From the NCBI GenBank assembly GCA_028866945.1, contig JAGWHE010000009.1, positions 1 through 35,562 on the forward strand: 35,562 bases of DNA, written 5' to 3'. The notes beneath the pieces are model-generated. The model was not told the origin of the DNA. It searched no databases and was given only the letters and a program-made list of their open reading frames with translations. Position numbers and translations under genes: made by a program. The DNA is from Nitrososphaerota archaeon. GTDB taxonomy: Archaea > Thermoproteota > Nitrososphaeria > Nitrososphaerales > Gagatemarchaeaceae. Shown here piece after piece: positions 1 to 6,559 of the stretch (position 1 is the stretch's first letter; each line of letters starts with the position of its first letter).

Positions 1-192
1 GAAAGTCGGTCTTGGACACTTAAGCGTTCGACCGGAAGTTGCAGGCTCACAGCAAATCCAGCCAAAAGCAGCCATCGTCCCGAAGGACACGCTCGTACCA
101 GCAGACGGCAAGCGCCCCCCTGGCTGCACGGCAATCCCACCATCCCCCTACACCCTGTCTCATCCGGTGGCGTCTCAAGGTTGTAGGATGAG
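1..192. other. Unassigned window edge
   Basis: I recognise no gene here. On the plus strand, frame 1 is open from base 1 to a TAG at 184-186 but has no visible start and a composition (Ser, Arg, Pro rich) not typical of a real C-terminus. The minus strand is also open to the edge in one frame. The stretch could hold the end of a gene cut by the window or the 3' flank of the adjacent tRNA. Nothing resembling 5S, SRP or RNase P RNA was identified by eye. Confidence 0.2.
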
Positions 193-287
193 AGCCGGCG
201 GAGGGCTTTCCGCTTGCTTTCGCAAGTGTCGATCCCTCGACCTTTCGCTTACGAGGCGAACGCTCTACCAGGCTGAGCTACGCCGGC
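193..287 (-). tRNA. tRNA-Thr(CGT) with a 21-nt T-loop intron
   Basis: On the minus strand a complete cloverleaf can be drawn. The seven-base acceptor arms GCCGGCG and CGCCGGC pair fully. The D-stem is GCTC/GAGC. The anticodon stem TTCGC/GCGAA closes the loop CTCGTAA, giving anticodon CGT (Thr, codon ACG). The T-stem is GAGGG/CCCTC. The discriminator is U, as usual for archaeal tRNA-Thr, and no CCA is encoded. The T-stem encloses 28 nt instead of 7. The extra 21 nt contain a hairpin (CTTGC, GAAA loop, GCAAG), and removing them leaves loop ATCGAAG. This fits a non-canonical archaeal tRNA intron near position 58/59 cut by the splicing endonuclease. The exact splice sites are ambiguous by about one A. 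A TATA-like element lies about 30 bp upstream. Confidence 0.85.
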
Positions 288-312
288 ACGAATCTTACCC
301 GCGCCGCCGACT

Positions 313-350
313 CGTTAAAGGCTTGTTGGCCTGGCAACCCTTTTAGAATT
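313..350. promoter_or_regulatory. Divergent tRNA promoter region
   Basis: Two AT-rich boxes sit about 30 bp from the two divergent tRNA 5' ends. The minus-strand reading of 313-321 (CCTTTAACG) serves tRNA-Thr, and 341-350 (TTTTAGAATT) serves tRNA-Leu. The spacing fits archaeal TATA boxes. It is assigned by position and composition only. Confidence 0.45.
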
Positions 351-374
351 CCCGAAGGCGGCCTGGCTCCAAGT

Positions 375-462
375 GCGGGGGTCGCCCAGCATGGTCAACG
401 GCGTGGGACTGAGGCTCCCATCCCTTAGGGGTTCGAGGGTTCAAATCCCTCCCCCCGCACCA
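375..462 (+). tRNA. tRNA-Leu(GAG)
   Basis: The acceptor arms GCGGGGG (375-381) and CCCCCGC (452-458) pair perfectly. The anticodon stem TGGGA/TCCCA closes loop CTGAGGC, giving anticodon GAG (Leu, CUC/CUU). A long variable arm (type II tRNA) precedes the T-arm GAGGG-TTCAAAT-CCCTC, as expected for Leu. The discriminator is A459 and is followed directly by CCA (460-462), so CCA may be encoded or be chance. No intron is seen. The gene ends 20 bp from the stop of the convergent SDR gene. Confidence 0.92.
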
Positions 463-481
463 TCAATTCTCTTCACGTCTT

Positions 482-1303
482 TCAGCGGTACTGCGACCTG
501 CCCTGATTATCGCCTTCGGTTCCCTGGCGCCGCTTCGCCAGATTCTCCTCGAAAGCTCCGACATCCTTGAAGTAAGATTCGACGAGTCCGATCGACGAGG
601 GACTGGTGTATGCCTCGGCCACGGGGCGGTCAATGACCTCGACGATCTTCGACGCGACCTCGTCCGCCGACTCGACTCTGGTGGTCCCCAGGTATCCTCC
701 CGCCCTGACCTTGAGCCCCGGCCCTGCCACTTCATGATAGGGAGTGTCGACGATCCCTGGCATCACGACGGAAACACGAATACGCGGATAGCTCGCTCCG
801 AGATCCATCCTGAGGTTCGCGCTCAGGACGTTCACGGCGCTCTTGCATGCGCTGTAGATGGAGCGATACGGAATGAGAGGCACCCTACCAAGGAAGGACG
901 ACACGTTGACTATGTGCCCCTCGCCTCTGGCCTTGAAGTGGGGGAGGATCGACTGGACCCCATAGAGGACCGACATGACCACGACGTCGAAGATCATTCT
1001 GGCGTCTTCGTCCGTGATGGCTTCCGTGTTCCGCGTGATGCTGCTGCCCGCGTTGTTGACCCAGACATCGACCCGGCCGAATTTCTTGATTGCTTCATCC
1101 CTCAGGCGTTCCACTTCGGCCCTCTTGGTCACATCCGTGACGACGGCCAGCGCATCGGGTCCTGACTCGGCTGCGACCTTCCTCAGCAGCTCCCCTCTCC
1201 GTGCTCCCAGCACCACGCGCTCTCCCCTCTTCCCCAGTTGGCGTGCAAGCGCTGCTCCTATGCCGCTGCTCGCGCCAGTGATCACCACGACTCTGTCGGC
1301 CAA
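482..1303 (-). CDS. Short-chain dehydrogenase/reductase
   Basis: This 273-residue protein is a classical SDR, an NAD(P)(H)-dependent cytosolic oxidoreductase with a Rossmann fold. Visible landmarks are the cofactor glycine motif TGASSGIG (residues 9-16), NNAG (83-86), the catalytic Ser in NVSSF (about 135) and the YSACK catalytic Tyr/Lys pair (150/154). Arg36 after the second beta strand hints at NADP preference. The C-terminal tail after about residue 240 is polar and probably disordered. The start is TTG at 1303; a TATA-like CTTATGAC lies about 30 bp upstream, consistent with leaderless transcription. The substrate cannot be told from sequence and the neighbours (tRNA-Leu, cupredoxin) give no pathway. 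Confidence 0.88.
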   Translation of the reverse strand: MADRVVVITGASSGIGAALARQLGKRGERVVLGARRGELLRKVAAESGPDALAVVTDVTKRAEVERLRDEAIKKFGRVDVWVNNAGSSITRNTEAITDEDARMIFDVVVMSVLYGVQSILPHFKARGEGHIVNVSSFLGRVPLIPYRSIYSACKSAVNVLSANLRMDLGASYPRIRVSVVMPGIVDTPYHEVAGPGLKVRAGGYLGTTRVESADEVASKIVEVIDRPVAEAYTSPSSIGLVESYFKDVGAFEENLAKRRQGTEGDNQGRSQYR

Positions 1304-1419
1304 GCCCAGGGGGCCGTCTGCTGCCTTTCAGTCATAAGGTATTCGTCTTCTCGTCACGATGTCCACATTGGTGCACGGCAGCAGGCTTTATTGATGGGTG
1401 CGGGAACGAGACTCCAGCT

Positions 1420-2070
1420 TTGTCTGATTCAAGTACGACAAGGGTGGCGGTGGCTGTCCTTGTCACTGCGCTTTGCGTGGCAGGCCTTGCCACGGCCCTC
1501 GTTCAGGTGACCTTCGCCCAGTCGACCGTCAACGTGGTGATTGACAACTTCTCGTTCGCACCCCAAGACATCACCGTGGTCATCGGGGTGAACAACACAG
1601 TGACCTGGACCAACGCCCAATCAGGCGTGCCACACACGGTCACCGCAAACGACGGGACGTGGGGTTCGGCCCAGCTATCGACCGGCCAGACATACACCCA
1701 CACCTTCACGACGGCGGGCACCTTCGGCTATCACTGCAGCATCCACTCGTACATGACAGGCAACGTAATCGTCGTCGGCTCCGGAGCCACATCTACTACT
1801 ACGACGACTACGACCACCACGACAACTGCCCCGACCACTACGACGACCACGACTGCGGCCACGACAACTGCCCCGACCACCACTGGTGCGACGACCTCGT
1901 CGACCGCAACGTCTTCTCCCACGACGAGTTCAGCAGGCGGGATCCCCGAGTTCCCCTACAGCGTCGCAGCGGTCACAGCCATTTCCGCCCTGCTTGCGGT
2001 GTCCTACTTCCTTGCAAGACGGTCCGTCAAGCCAGGGACTCGTCCTGGCGCTTCTCCTCCGCTGAACTAG
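1420..2070 (+). CDS. Cell-surface cupredoxin (plastocyanin-like) with Thr-rich stalk
   Basis: This 216-residue blue-copper protein probably carries electrons outside the membrane. It has an N-terminal signal or anchor helix (about residues 8-33, ending TFAQ) and a cupredoxin domain (about 36-119). His72, Cys106, His109 and Met112 match the type 1 copper ligand set (CSIHSYM). A stalk of almost only Thr, Ala, Pro and Ser follows (about 122-172). A C-terminal PEF motif, hydrophobic helix and Arg pair (about 174-200) resemble the PEFG-CTERM/archaeosortase sorting signal common in Nitrososphaeria. Start TTG 1420 is about 30 bp from TTTATT at 1387. Several N-x-S/T sequons are present. The last 4 bp overlap the convergent phosphatase gene. 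Many thaumarchaeal cupredoxins exist; the redox partner is unknown, though a Rieske operon lies 4 kb away. Confidence 0.87.
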   Translation: MSDSSTTRVAVAVLVTALCVAGLATALVQVTFAQSTVNVVIDNFSFAPQDITVVIGVNNTVTWTNAQSGVPHTVTANDGTWGSAQLSTGQTYTHTFTTAGTFGYHCSIHSYMTGNVIVVGSGATSTTTTTTTTTTTAPTTTTTTTAATTTAPTTTGATTSSTATSSPTTSSAGGIPEFPYSVAAVTAISALLAVSYFLARRSVKPGTRPGASPPLN

Positions 2071-2576
2071 CGGTCGTCCCGATCCGGTTTGCGCTTTGCC
2101 GCGAAGTCATAGACCGCCGCTTCCTGCCTGGTCTCTACGAACTCGGGCTTCAGCGCCCTCAGCTTTGCGATAGCCTGGGATGCACTCATCCCCTTCACGA
2201 TGAGGTAGGCTGAAAGCACGCACCCGGTCCTCCCCTCACCGGCGAGGCAGTGCACCGCGACCCCCTTCCCGGCTTTGACTTCTCCCTCAACGAACTTTGC
2301 CCCTTCTTCCATGGACGCCATGTCGGGCGGCTCGTGGTCTTGCATGGGGACGTGGCCGACGTTCAGGCCCAGCCCTCTCGTCCATCCACTCGGCAGGGGT
2401 TCCTCGGTCAGGCTCAGGATGCTCTTGATCCCTTTCCTAGCGAGCCACTCCACCTGGGATCGAGACGCGGGATATCCTGTTCCAGCGAGCAGACGGTCCT
2501 CTATCCAAACGAAACCGGTGGGCTCGTCTTCCACCTTCGCCCGTATCCTCCTCAGGAGCTTCCCGCCTGTCCCCAA
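2067..2576 (-). CDS. Dual-specificity/tyrosine protein phosphatase
   Basis: This 169-residue protein is an archaeal-type cysteine phosphatase that removes phosphate from Tyr or Ser/Thr of proteins through a phosphocysteine intermediate. The P-loop HCLAGEGRTG (residues 109-118) supplies nucleophile Cys110 and phosphate-binding Arg116. Asp80 in the PMQDHEPP loop is the likely general acid. A family-typical WIEDRLLAGTGYP segment is near the N-terminus. The length fits the small DSP family. The start is TTG at 2576 with an AT-rich patch about 30 bp upstream. A Rio1 kinase is encoded elsewhere in the window, but no partnership is implied. The target is unknown. Confidence 0.88.
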   Translation of the reverse strand: MGTGGKLLRRIRAKVEDEPTGFVWIEDRLLAGTGYPASRSQVEWLARKGIKSILSLTEEPLPSGWTRGLGLNVGHVPMQDHEPPDMASMEEGAKFVEGEVKAGKGVAVHCLAGEGRTGCVLSAYLIVKGMSASQAIAKLRALKPEFVETRQEAAVYDFAAKRKPDRDDR

Positions 2577-2617
2577 GCAGAGTCAGCCGGTATCGGGATT
2601 TGTGGGGTTTAGAATCT

Positions 2618-2911
2618 TTAGGCCACGAGGACTTCGAGGCGCCCGTACTTCCCGACGTTGAGGCGGAGCTCCCCGCGGAAGCTGTTGGTGTATCCGTTGG
2701 TCACCCTGACCTTGGACCCCACCTTCACCTGGTCTATCTGGTCGTCCCACAGAGAGAGCTTGATCTGGCCGCTGTCGTCCTTTAGCTGGCAGTCGGCTAC
2801 CCTCGCCTCGCCCCCTGTTCTCAGATTGACCGTCCGCGGCTCCTGTATCTCTACAATCTCGCCTTCGGCGTCAACCCTCCGCATGCCGTCTCTCAGATCG
2901 CGTACGTTCAT
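2618..2911 (-). CDS. Single-stranded DNA-binding protein (OB fold)
   Basis: This 97-residue protein is a single OB fold of the archaeal SSB/RPA-like group. It starts MNVRDLRDGMRRV and contains ADCQLKDDSGQIKLSLWDD, the strand-turn pattern of crenarchaeal and thaumarchaeal SSBs, followed by VKVGSKVRVTNGYT. It would coat single-stranded DNA in replication and repair. It lacks the long acidic C-terminal tail of some SSBs, so partner recruitment may differ. ATG 2911 has an AT-rich TATA-like box (minus-strand GTTAAATAAT, 2935-2944) at the right distance for a leaderless mRNA. The gene lies 41 bp downstream of nothing related and is probably monocistronic. Confidence 0.85.
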   Translation of the reverse strand: MNVRDLRDGMRRVDAEGEIVEIQEPRTVNLRTGGEARVADCQLKDDSGQIKLSLWDDQIDQVKVGSKVRVTNGYTNSFRGELRLNVGKYGRLEVLVA

Positions 2912-3007
2912 ACGAAGGCTGGTCGCCGGATGGCATTATTTAACATTGAAGCGCTGAGACAAGGTCTGGAAATCGTTTAATCAGAAAGGATTCACTGGCA
3001 GCCATCA

Positions 3008-4042
3008 TTGGTACCATGGCCGGTCCAGGGCGGCCTGCTCCTCCTCGCTTTCCTGGCCCCGTTCGCCCTTCTCATGCTAGCGTTTCCGGCCTTCCTCAGG
3101 TACCTCACCCGGATCAGCTTCGTGTCCGAGGACGCCCACAAGAAGCCCCCCTCCAAGGTCCCTGAGCCGGCAGGGCCCCTCCTCTTCGTATCGATTCTGG
3201 TGGGCGAACTGATCGTCGCCGCGGGGTATGGGTCGGCCGTCCCGCTGGCCGTCATCACCGGCGCGGGGATCGCCTTCGCAGTGGGGCTTGCGGACGACAT
3301 CTACGTCCTGGGTGGGAAGACGAAGCCCCTCCTGCTCCTCCTCGCCGGCCTGGGCTTCGTCGCCTTCGTGGCACTCACCCCGGACCTCTACCGCCCAGTG
3401 CTGACCTTCCCTCTGCTCGGGGACACCAGCCCTCACTTCATCATCTATACGGCCCTGGCCATCATCGCCTTTCCAGTCGTCACAAACGCCTTCAACATGA
3501 TGGACGCCTTTAACGGCGAGATATCCTGGTTCACCCTGCTGACTTCGCTTGCCCTGACGGTCGGCGCCGTCCTTCATGAGTTCGCAACATCGGCGTTCTC
3601 CGTGGCCAGGGTGGCGTCTGTCCTCCCACTCGTCGCCGTGTCCGCAGGCTTCCTGCTCTACAACAGGTATCCTGCGAGGGCCTTCGACGGCGACAGCGGG
3701 AGCCTGATGTTCGGGGCTATGTTCGCAGGCCTCGCAATCAGCTGCGGCGTGGAGGTGGCGGCAATGATAGCCATAGTTCCTGCGATACTGAACTCGTTCT
3801 ACACGCTGTCGAGCGTCAGGGGGTTCGTGGAGCGCCGGAAGATGTCGTCCAGGCCCACATTCATCGGGGAAGACGGCCTTCTCCACGCATCCACCGAGAA
3901 GGCCGCCCCGAACACGCTCGTGCGCCTGGTGCTGCTCGCTTCGCCCCTCTCGGAGAAAGACCTGGTGAAGAGCATCGTCGCTCTGGTGGCCGTGGCCTGT
4001 GCCTTCTCAGTCGCGATCTCATTCCTGACCTGGGTGTTCTAA
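3008..4042 (+). CDS. Polyprenyl-phosphate GlcNAc-1-phosphate transferase-like (GPT/MraY family)
   Basis: This 344-residue polytopic membrane protein (about 10 helices) belongs to glycosyltransferase family 4. Members move a sugar-1-phosphate from a UDP-sugar to a polyprenyl phosphate, the first step of lipid-linked glycan assembly. Hallmarks are DAHKKPPSKVPEPAG (residues 42-56), the Asp pair in GLADD (93-97), NAFNMMDAFNG (160-170) and a later FDGDSG loop. Archaeal AglH and eukaryotic Alg7 are relatives that start N-glycosylation. The start is TTG at 3008. One base separates its stop from the next small membrane gene, so the two are probably co-transcribed. It converges on two UDP-sugar modification genes. 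The exact sugar is inferred from the family, not shown. Confidence 0.85.
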   Translation: MVPWPVQGGLLLLAFLAPFALLMLAFPAFLRYLTRISFVSEDAHKKPPSKVPEPAGPLLFVSILVGELIVAAGYGSAVPLAVITGAGIAFAVGLADDIYVLGGKTKPLLLLLAGLGFVAFVALTPDLYRPVLTFPLLGDTSPHFIIYTALAIIAFPVVTNAFNMMDAFNGEISWFTLLTSLALTVGAVLHEFATSAFSVARVASVLPLVAVSAGFLLYNRYPARAFDGDSGSLMFGAMFAGLAISCGVEVAAMIAIVPAILNSFYTLSSVRGFVERRKMSSRPTFIGEDGLLHASTEKAAPNTLVRLVLLASPLSEKDLVKSIVALVAVACAFSVAISFLTWVF

Positions 4043-4043
4043 C

Positions 4044-4295
4044 ATGAAACTCCTCCCTCTCTTCTTCATCGAGCTGGTGGCCTTCCTCCTCATCATCGCA
4101 GAGACCTACGTCTTCTTCATCTTCGTGGTTCCGCTAGGCCCAATCCCACACACCCTCACCGAATACACTTCCTTCGCACTGCTCAATGTCGTACTGATTT
4201 TGGCCCTGGGCGGCGTCTGGTTCCTCGTGCTCGACGAACTGACTAATCTGTACGTCAGGTCTAGGATTGGGAGTTCTCCCAGGCCTTCATCTTAG
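4044..4295 (+). CDS. Small two-helix membrane protein
   Basis: This 83-residue protein is not recognised. It has two hydrophobic helices (about residues 3-30 and 43-65) joined by a short Pro-containing loop, and a basic, Ser-rich C-terminus likely in the cytoplasm. It starts with ATG one base after the stop of the GPT-family transferase, so it is very probably co-translated and may be an accessory subunit of that enzyme. Eukaryotic GlcNAc-1-P transferase and GlcNAc transferase use small partners, but no homology to Alg14 or similar proteins is seen. Its last 35 bp overlap the 3' end of the convergent acetyltransferase gene. Confidence 0.7.
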   Translation: MKLLPLFFIELVAFLLIIAETYVFFIFVVPLGPIPHTLTEYTSFALLNVVLILALGGVWFLVLDELTNLYVRSRIGSSPRPSS

Positions 4296-4746
4296 CGTCG
4301 AACTCTCTCCTCGTGTAGACGACCCTCGCCGGGACTCCCATGACGACCTTGCCTGCAGGCACGTCCTTGGTGACAACGGCGCCCATCGCCACCACGGCCC
4401 CCTTCCCCACGGTTACGCCTGCTTTGATGACCGCCCGGGCGCCTACCACCGCGTTGTCCTCTATCGTGACTCCGATCATCTTCTTGCTCGGAGGGTAGGG
4501 GTCGTTGGTGAGCACCGCTGCCGGCCCTATGAACACGTTCTTTCCAATCCTGCTCAGAGGAGGGATGTAGACGCTCCCTTCGATCATCGTGCCGCTCCCT
4601 ATCTTGACGTTGTAGTCGACGTGCGCCAGCGAGCCGATCTTGACGTTGTCGCCGATGATGGTGTTGGCGCCCACGTAAGCGAAGTGCCAAACCCTGACGT
4701 TCTTGCCAATCTTGGCGTCGGGGGAGACGAAGTTGGTGACCTTCAT
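4261..4746 (-). CDS. Hexapeptide-repeat sugar N-acetyltransferase (WlbB/WbpD-like)
   Basis: This 161-residue protein is a left-handed beta-helix acyltransferase. The repeating [IV]-G-x-x hexapeptides run from about residue 7 to 140 (for example AKIGKNVRVW, NTIIGDNVKIG, VVGARAVIKAGVTVG). The order of motifs, with NDPYPPSK in the loop and PAGKVVMGVPARVV at the end, matches WlbB/WbpD. Those enzymes acetylate UDP-2-acetamido-3-amino-2,3-dideoxy-glucuronate using acetyl-CoA. It lies 4 bp after the Gfo/Idh/MocA dehydrogenase gene, as wlbB follows wlbA in many glycan clusters. The aminotransferase step (WlbC/WbpE) is not in the window, so the product sugar remains inference. Confidence 0.85.
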   Translation of the reverse strand: MKVTNFVSPDAKIGKNVRVWHFAYVGANTIIGDNVKIGSLAHVDYNVKIGSGTMIEGSVYIPPLSRIGKNVFIGPAAVLTNDPYPPSKKMIGVTIEDNAVVGARAVIKAGVTVGKGAVVAMGAVVTKDVPAGKVVMGVPARVVYTRREFDAKMKAWENSQS

Positions 4747-4750
4747 AGTC

Positions 4751-5689
4751 TCACCCGAGGTACACCGGAGTCCCCGACGAGCTGGAAGCCAGCACCGCTT
4801 CGGCGGTCCTCAGGACGTTGAGGCCGTCCTTCCCCGTGACCAGGGGCTGCCTCTTCTCCCGTATCGCATCGGCGAACCCCTTGAGCTCGAGCATGAGCGG
4901 CTCCTGGACGGGCCTGGTGGGGACGGTCGTCGTCGACCCCTCGTGGATGCTCGTCTGCTGGGTCACGAAGTCGACGTCCACCACCCCTCCTGAAAAGACG
5001 GCGCTCAGGGTCCTCACCCTGTTGGGGGTGATCCAGTTCGTCACCAGGAAGGCGGTCTTCTGACCAGAGAACCCCAGCAGGATGGTGGCGAAGTCCTCGT
5101 GCTCCAGTGGGACGTATGCCGCCCCGACCCTGGCGTAGACCACCTTGGGGACCTCCCCGAACAGCCAGCAGGCGGTGTCGATATCGTGCACCGAAGCGTC
5201 CTTGACGATCCCCACATCGCTTATGTTCTGACCGCGTCGGTTCTCCCTGTGGAACTCCAGGAGGATGGGTTCTCCCATCTTCCCCTCCGAGATCATCTGT
5301 TTCAGCGCCGTTATGGGGGGGTTGAACCTCTCGATGAACCCCACGGTGAGGAACCTGTTGGCATTCTTCGCCGCCTCAATAAGCAGCTCCCCATCCTTCA
5401 CCGACGTAGTCATAGGCTTCTCGACGAAGATGTGCACACCTGCCGCCAGTGCCTGCGTCGCCATCTTGAAGTGGGTCGACGCAGGGGTACAGATCGTCAC
5501 CGCGTCGAGCTTCTCCGCCTTCAACATGGCCTCCAGAGACGTGTACCCGGGGACATGGTACTTCTTTGAGAAGGAGTCGGCCCTCTCATGGTCCAGGTCG
5601 CAGACCGCCGCCAGGGTCTGGAGCTCGTTGAGCACGCGGACGTGGTTCTTCCCCCAGCCTCCGGTGCCGACCACCCCGATGCGGACCAT
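4751..5689 (-). CDS. Gfo/Idh/MocA-family sugar-nucleotide dehydrogenase (WlbA/WbpB-like)
   Basis: This protein of about 312 residues is an NAD(P)-dependent dehydrogenase of the Gfo/Idh/MocA family. It has a Rossmann N-terminus (GVVGTGGWGKNH), TICTPASTH, the conserved EKPM motif, and a C-terminal substrate domain with VHDIDTACWLFGE. Paired with the downstream acetyltransferase it most likely oxidises C3 of UDP-GlcNAc(A), as WlbA/WbpB do, to make 3-amino sugars for surface glycans. ATG 5689 is preferred over the TTG one codon upstream because it gives the family-typical MVRIGVVG start. The two genes form an operon reading toward the GPT-family gene. The substrate is inferred from neighbours. 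Confidence 0.84.
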   Translation of the reverse strand: MVRIGVVGTGGWGKNHVRVLNELQTLAAVCDLDHERADSFSKKYHVPGYTSLEAMLKAEKLDAVTICTPASTHFKMATQALAAGVHIFVEKPMTTSVKDGELLIEAAKNANRFLTVGFIERFNPPITALKQMISEGKMGEPILLEFHRENRRGQNISDVGIVKDASVHDIDTACWLFGEVPKVVYARVGAAYVPLEHEDFATILLGFSGQKTAFLVTNWITPNRVRTLSAVFSGGVVDVDFVTQQTSIHEGSTTTVPTRPVQEPLMLELKGFADAIREKRQPLVTGKDGLNVLRTAEAVLASSSSGTPVYLG

Positions 5690-5805
5690 CAAAATCTCGG
5701 TTGGAACGGTGCCGATATAGGGTTAATGTCACTCAAACGGGGCAGCGGAGGAGCTCGCGCGGCCGTGTTCCGGAAGCCCCTCTGCCTTACGAAGGGCCTT
5801 TTCAA

Positions 5806-5827
5806 GATTCTAGAATTATATAGAATC
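5806..5827 (+). promoter_or_regulatory. Inverted repeat around the TATA box of the Rieske operon
   Basis: GATTCTA (5806-5812) and TAGAATC (5821-5827) are perfect inverted copies separated by GAATTATA, which forms the TATA region. The element is centred about 30 bp upstream of ATG 5846, the expected TATA distance for a leaderless transcript. A dimeric repressor bound here would block TBP. No regulator gene is adjacent. Confidence 0.5.
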
Positions 5828-5845
5828 CAGCATTCCATATCTCAG

Positions 5846-6067
5846 ATGCACAAGCTCTCGCTGATGTCGCTGGTTGCCCTGATGGCGGTGGGAGGGATCC
5901 TCGCCCTCGCCGTCTTCGTGCACCCTGCGCTCCTGTCCTCTCCGGTGCAGTCTCAGTCTGGACCGAGTCCTCCATTGACGAACGGCGCGGGCTCGAACAG
6001 CACCCTGCTGACTCAGCCTCCCGTCTCACAGGGCGGGGGAGATGACGGCGGCTCCCTAGACACGTAG
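5846..6067 (+). CDS. Small N-anchored secreted protein, first gene of Rieske operon
   Basis: This 73-residue protein is not recognised. It has one N-terminal hydrophobic helix (about residues 5-27), then a Ser/Pro/Gly/Asn-rich, low-complexity tail ending in GGGDDGGSLDT, so it is probably anchored with the tail outside the cell. ATG 5846 is chosen because a TATA box lies about 28 bp upstream; longer reading through 5588 would cross the promoter. Three bases separate its stop from the GTG of the four-helix membrane protein, which makes it the leader gene of a three-gene redox operon. It has no Cys and only two His, so it is not an obvious electron carrier. A structural or assembly role is inference. 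Confidence 0.65.
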   Translation: MHKLSLMSLVALMAVGGILALAVFVHPALLSSPVQSQSGPSPPLTNGAGSNSTLLTQPPVSQGGGDDGGSLDT

Positions 6068-6070
6068 TCG

Positions 6071-6559
6071 GTGCCTGGCCTGTTGCCGCAGTCAATCTTC
6101 CTCGGAGACATCACTGGTTTCGCCGCCCTCGCGTTCGTCGGCCTCTCGGCCCTAATGATGGCCTTCAGGGCCAAGCTCCTGAAGCCGCTGGGCGGGGTCG
6201 GTCCTCTCAGGAACGCGCATGTAATAGTGGCCGTGGCCGCAATGGCCTCGCTCGCCCTCCACATCGGAATCCTGTTCAACCTCCCCCTCACGCTGCCGCT
6301 GGACTTGGGGTACGCGGCCTTCGCACTCGGGATCGTCCTGTGGGCGACTGGGGTCGGCTTCCTCGAGCGCAACAAGGATTCCTTCACACTCCACGGCTCG
6401 TTGGCGGTCGCCGTTGCGGCCCTCGTGATAGCACACGCTGCGTCGTCCGGGGCAAACTTCCCCTACTATGTCGCGGTACCGGCATTGTTGACGGCCGGGG
6501 CGATTGCGCTGGTCAGCGGGGCGTATAACCTGAGGAAGCTCCGCCCGAGGCAAGGGTGA
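6071..6559 (+). CDS. Four-helix membrane protein with two His-x13-His pairs (putative diheme cytochrome b)
   Basis: This 162-residue integral membrane protein has about four to five helices. Its only histidines are His50, His64, His108 and His122. They form two H-x13-H pairs on two separate helices, the spacing that ligates two b hemes in cytochrome b (bc1/b6f) and in ferric-reductase-like domains. The next gene is a Rieske protein and overlaps this one by one base (TGATG). Together they resemble a stripped-down quinol or periplasmic oxidoreductase membrane core. Heme binding is inferred from residue spacing and context only. The canonical PEWY quinol motif of bc1 cytochrome b is not visible. 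The start is GTG at 6071, 3 bp after the preceding stop. Confidence 0.7.
   Translation: MPGLLPQSIFLGDITGFAALAFVGLSALMMAFRAKLLKPLGGVGPLRNAHVIVAVAAMASLALHIGILFNLPLTLPLDLGYAAFALGIVLWATGVGFLERNKDSFTLHGSLAVAVAALVIAHAASSGANFPYYVAVPALLTAGAIALVSGAYNLRKLRPRQG

Noticed and set aside
373-570. Plus-strand frame containing SLRGSRVQIPPPAPS
   Set aside because: It is the translation of tRNA-Leu and its flank, a common false protein.
1731-1922. Minus-strand Val-rich frame
   Set aside because: It is the antisense of the Thr-codon repeats of the cupredoxin stalk; no start signal or family.
1787-1935. ACT/ACG-rich tract as a DNA satellite repeat
   Set aside because: It stays in frame and encodes a Thr-rich stalk, so it is a coding low-complexity region.
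3077-3886. Long minus-strand frame (269 codons) inside the GPT gene
   Set aside because: Composition is Glu/Gly/Arg/His rich as expected for antisense of a GC-rich gene; the plus strand encodes clear GPT motifs.
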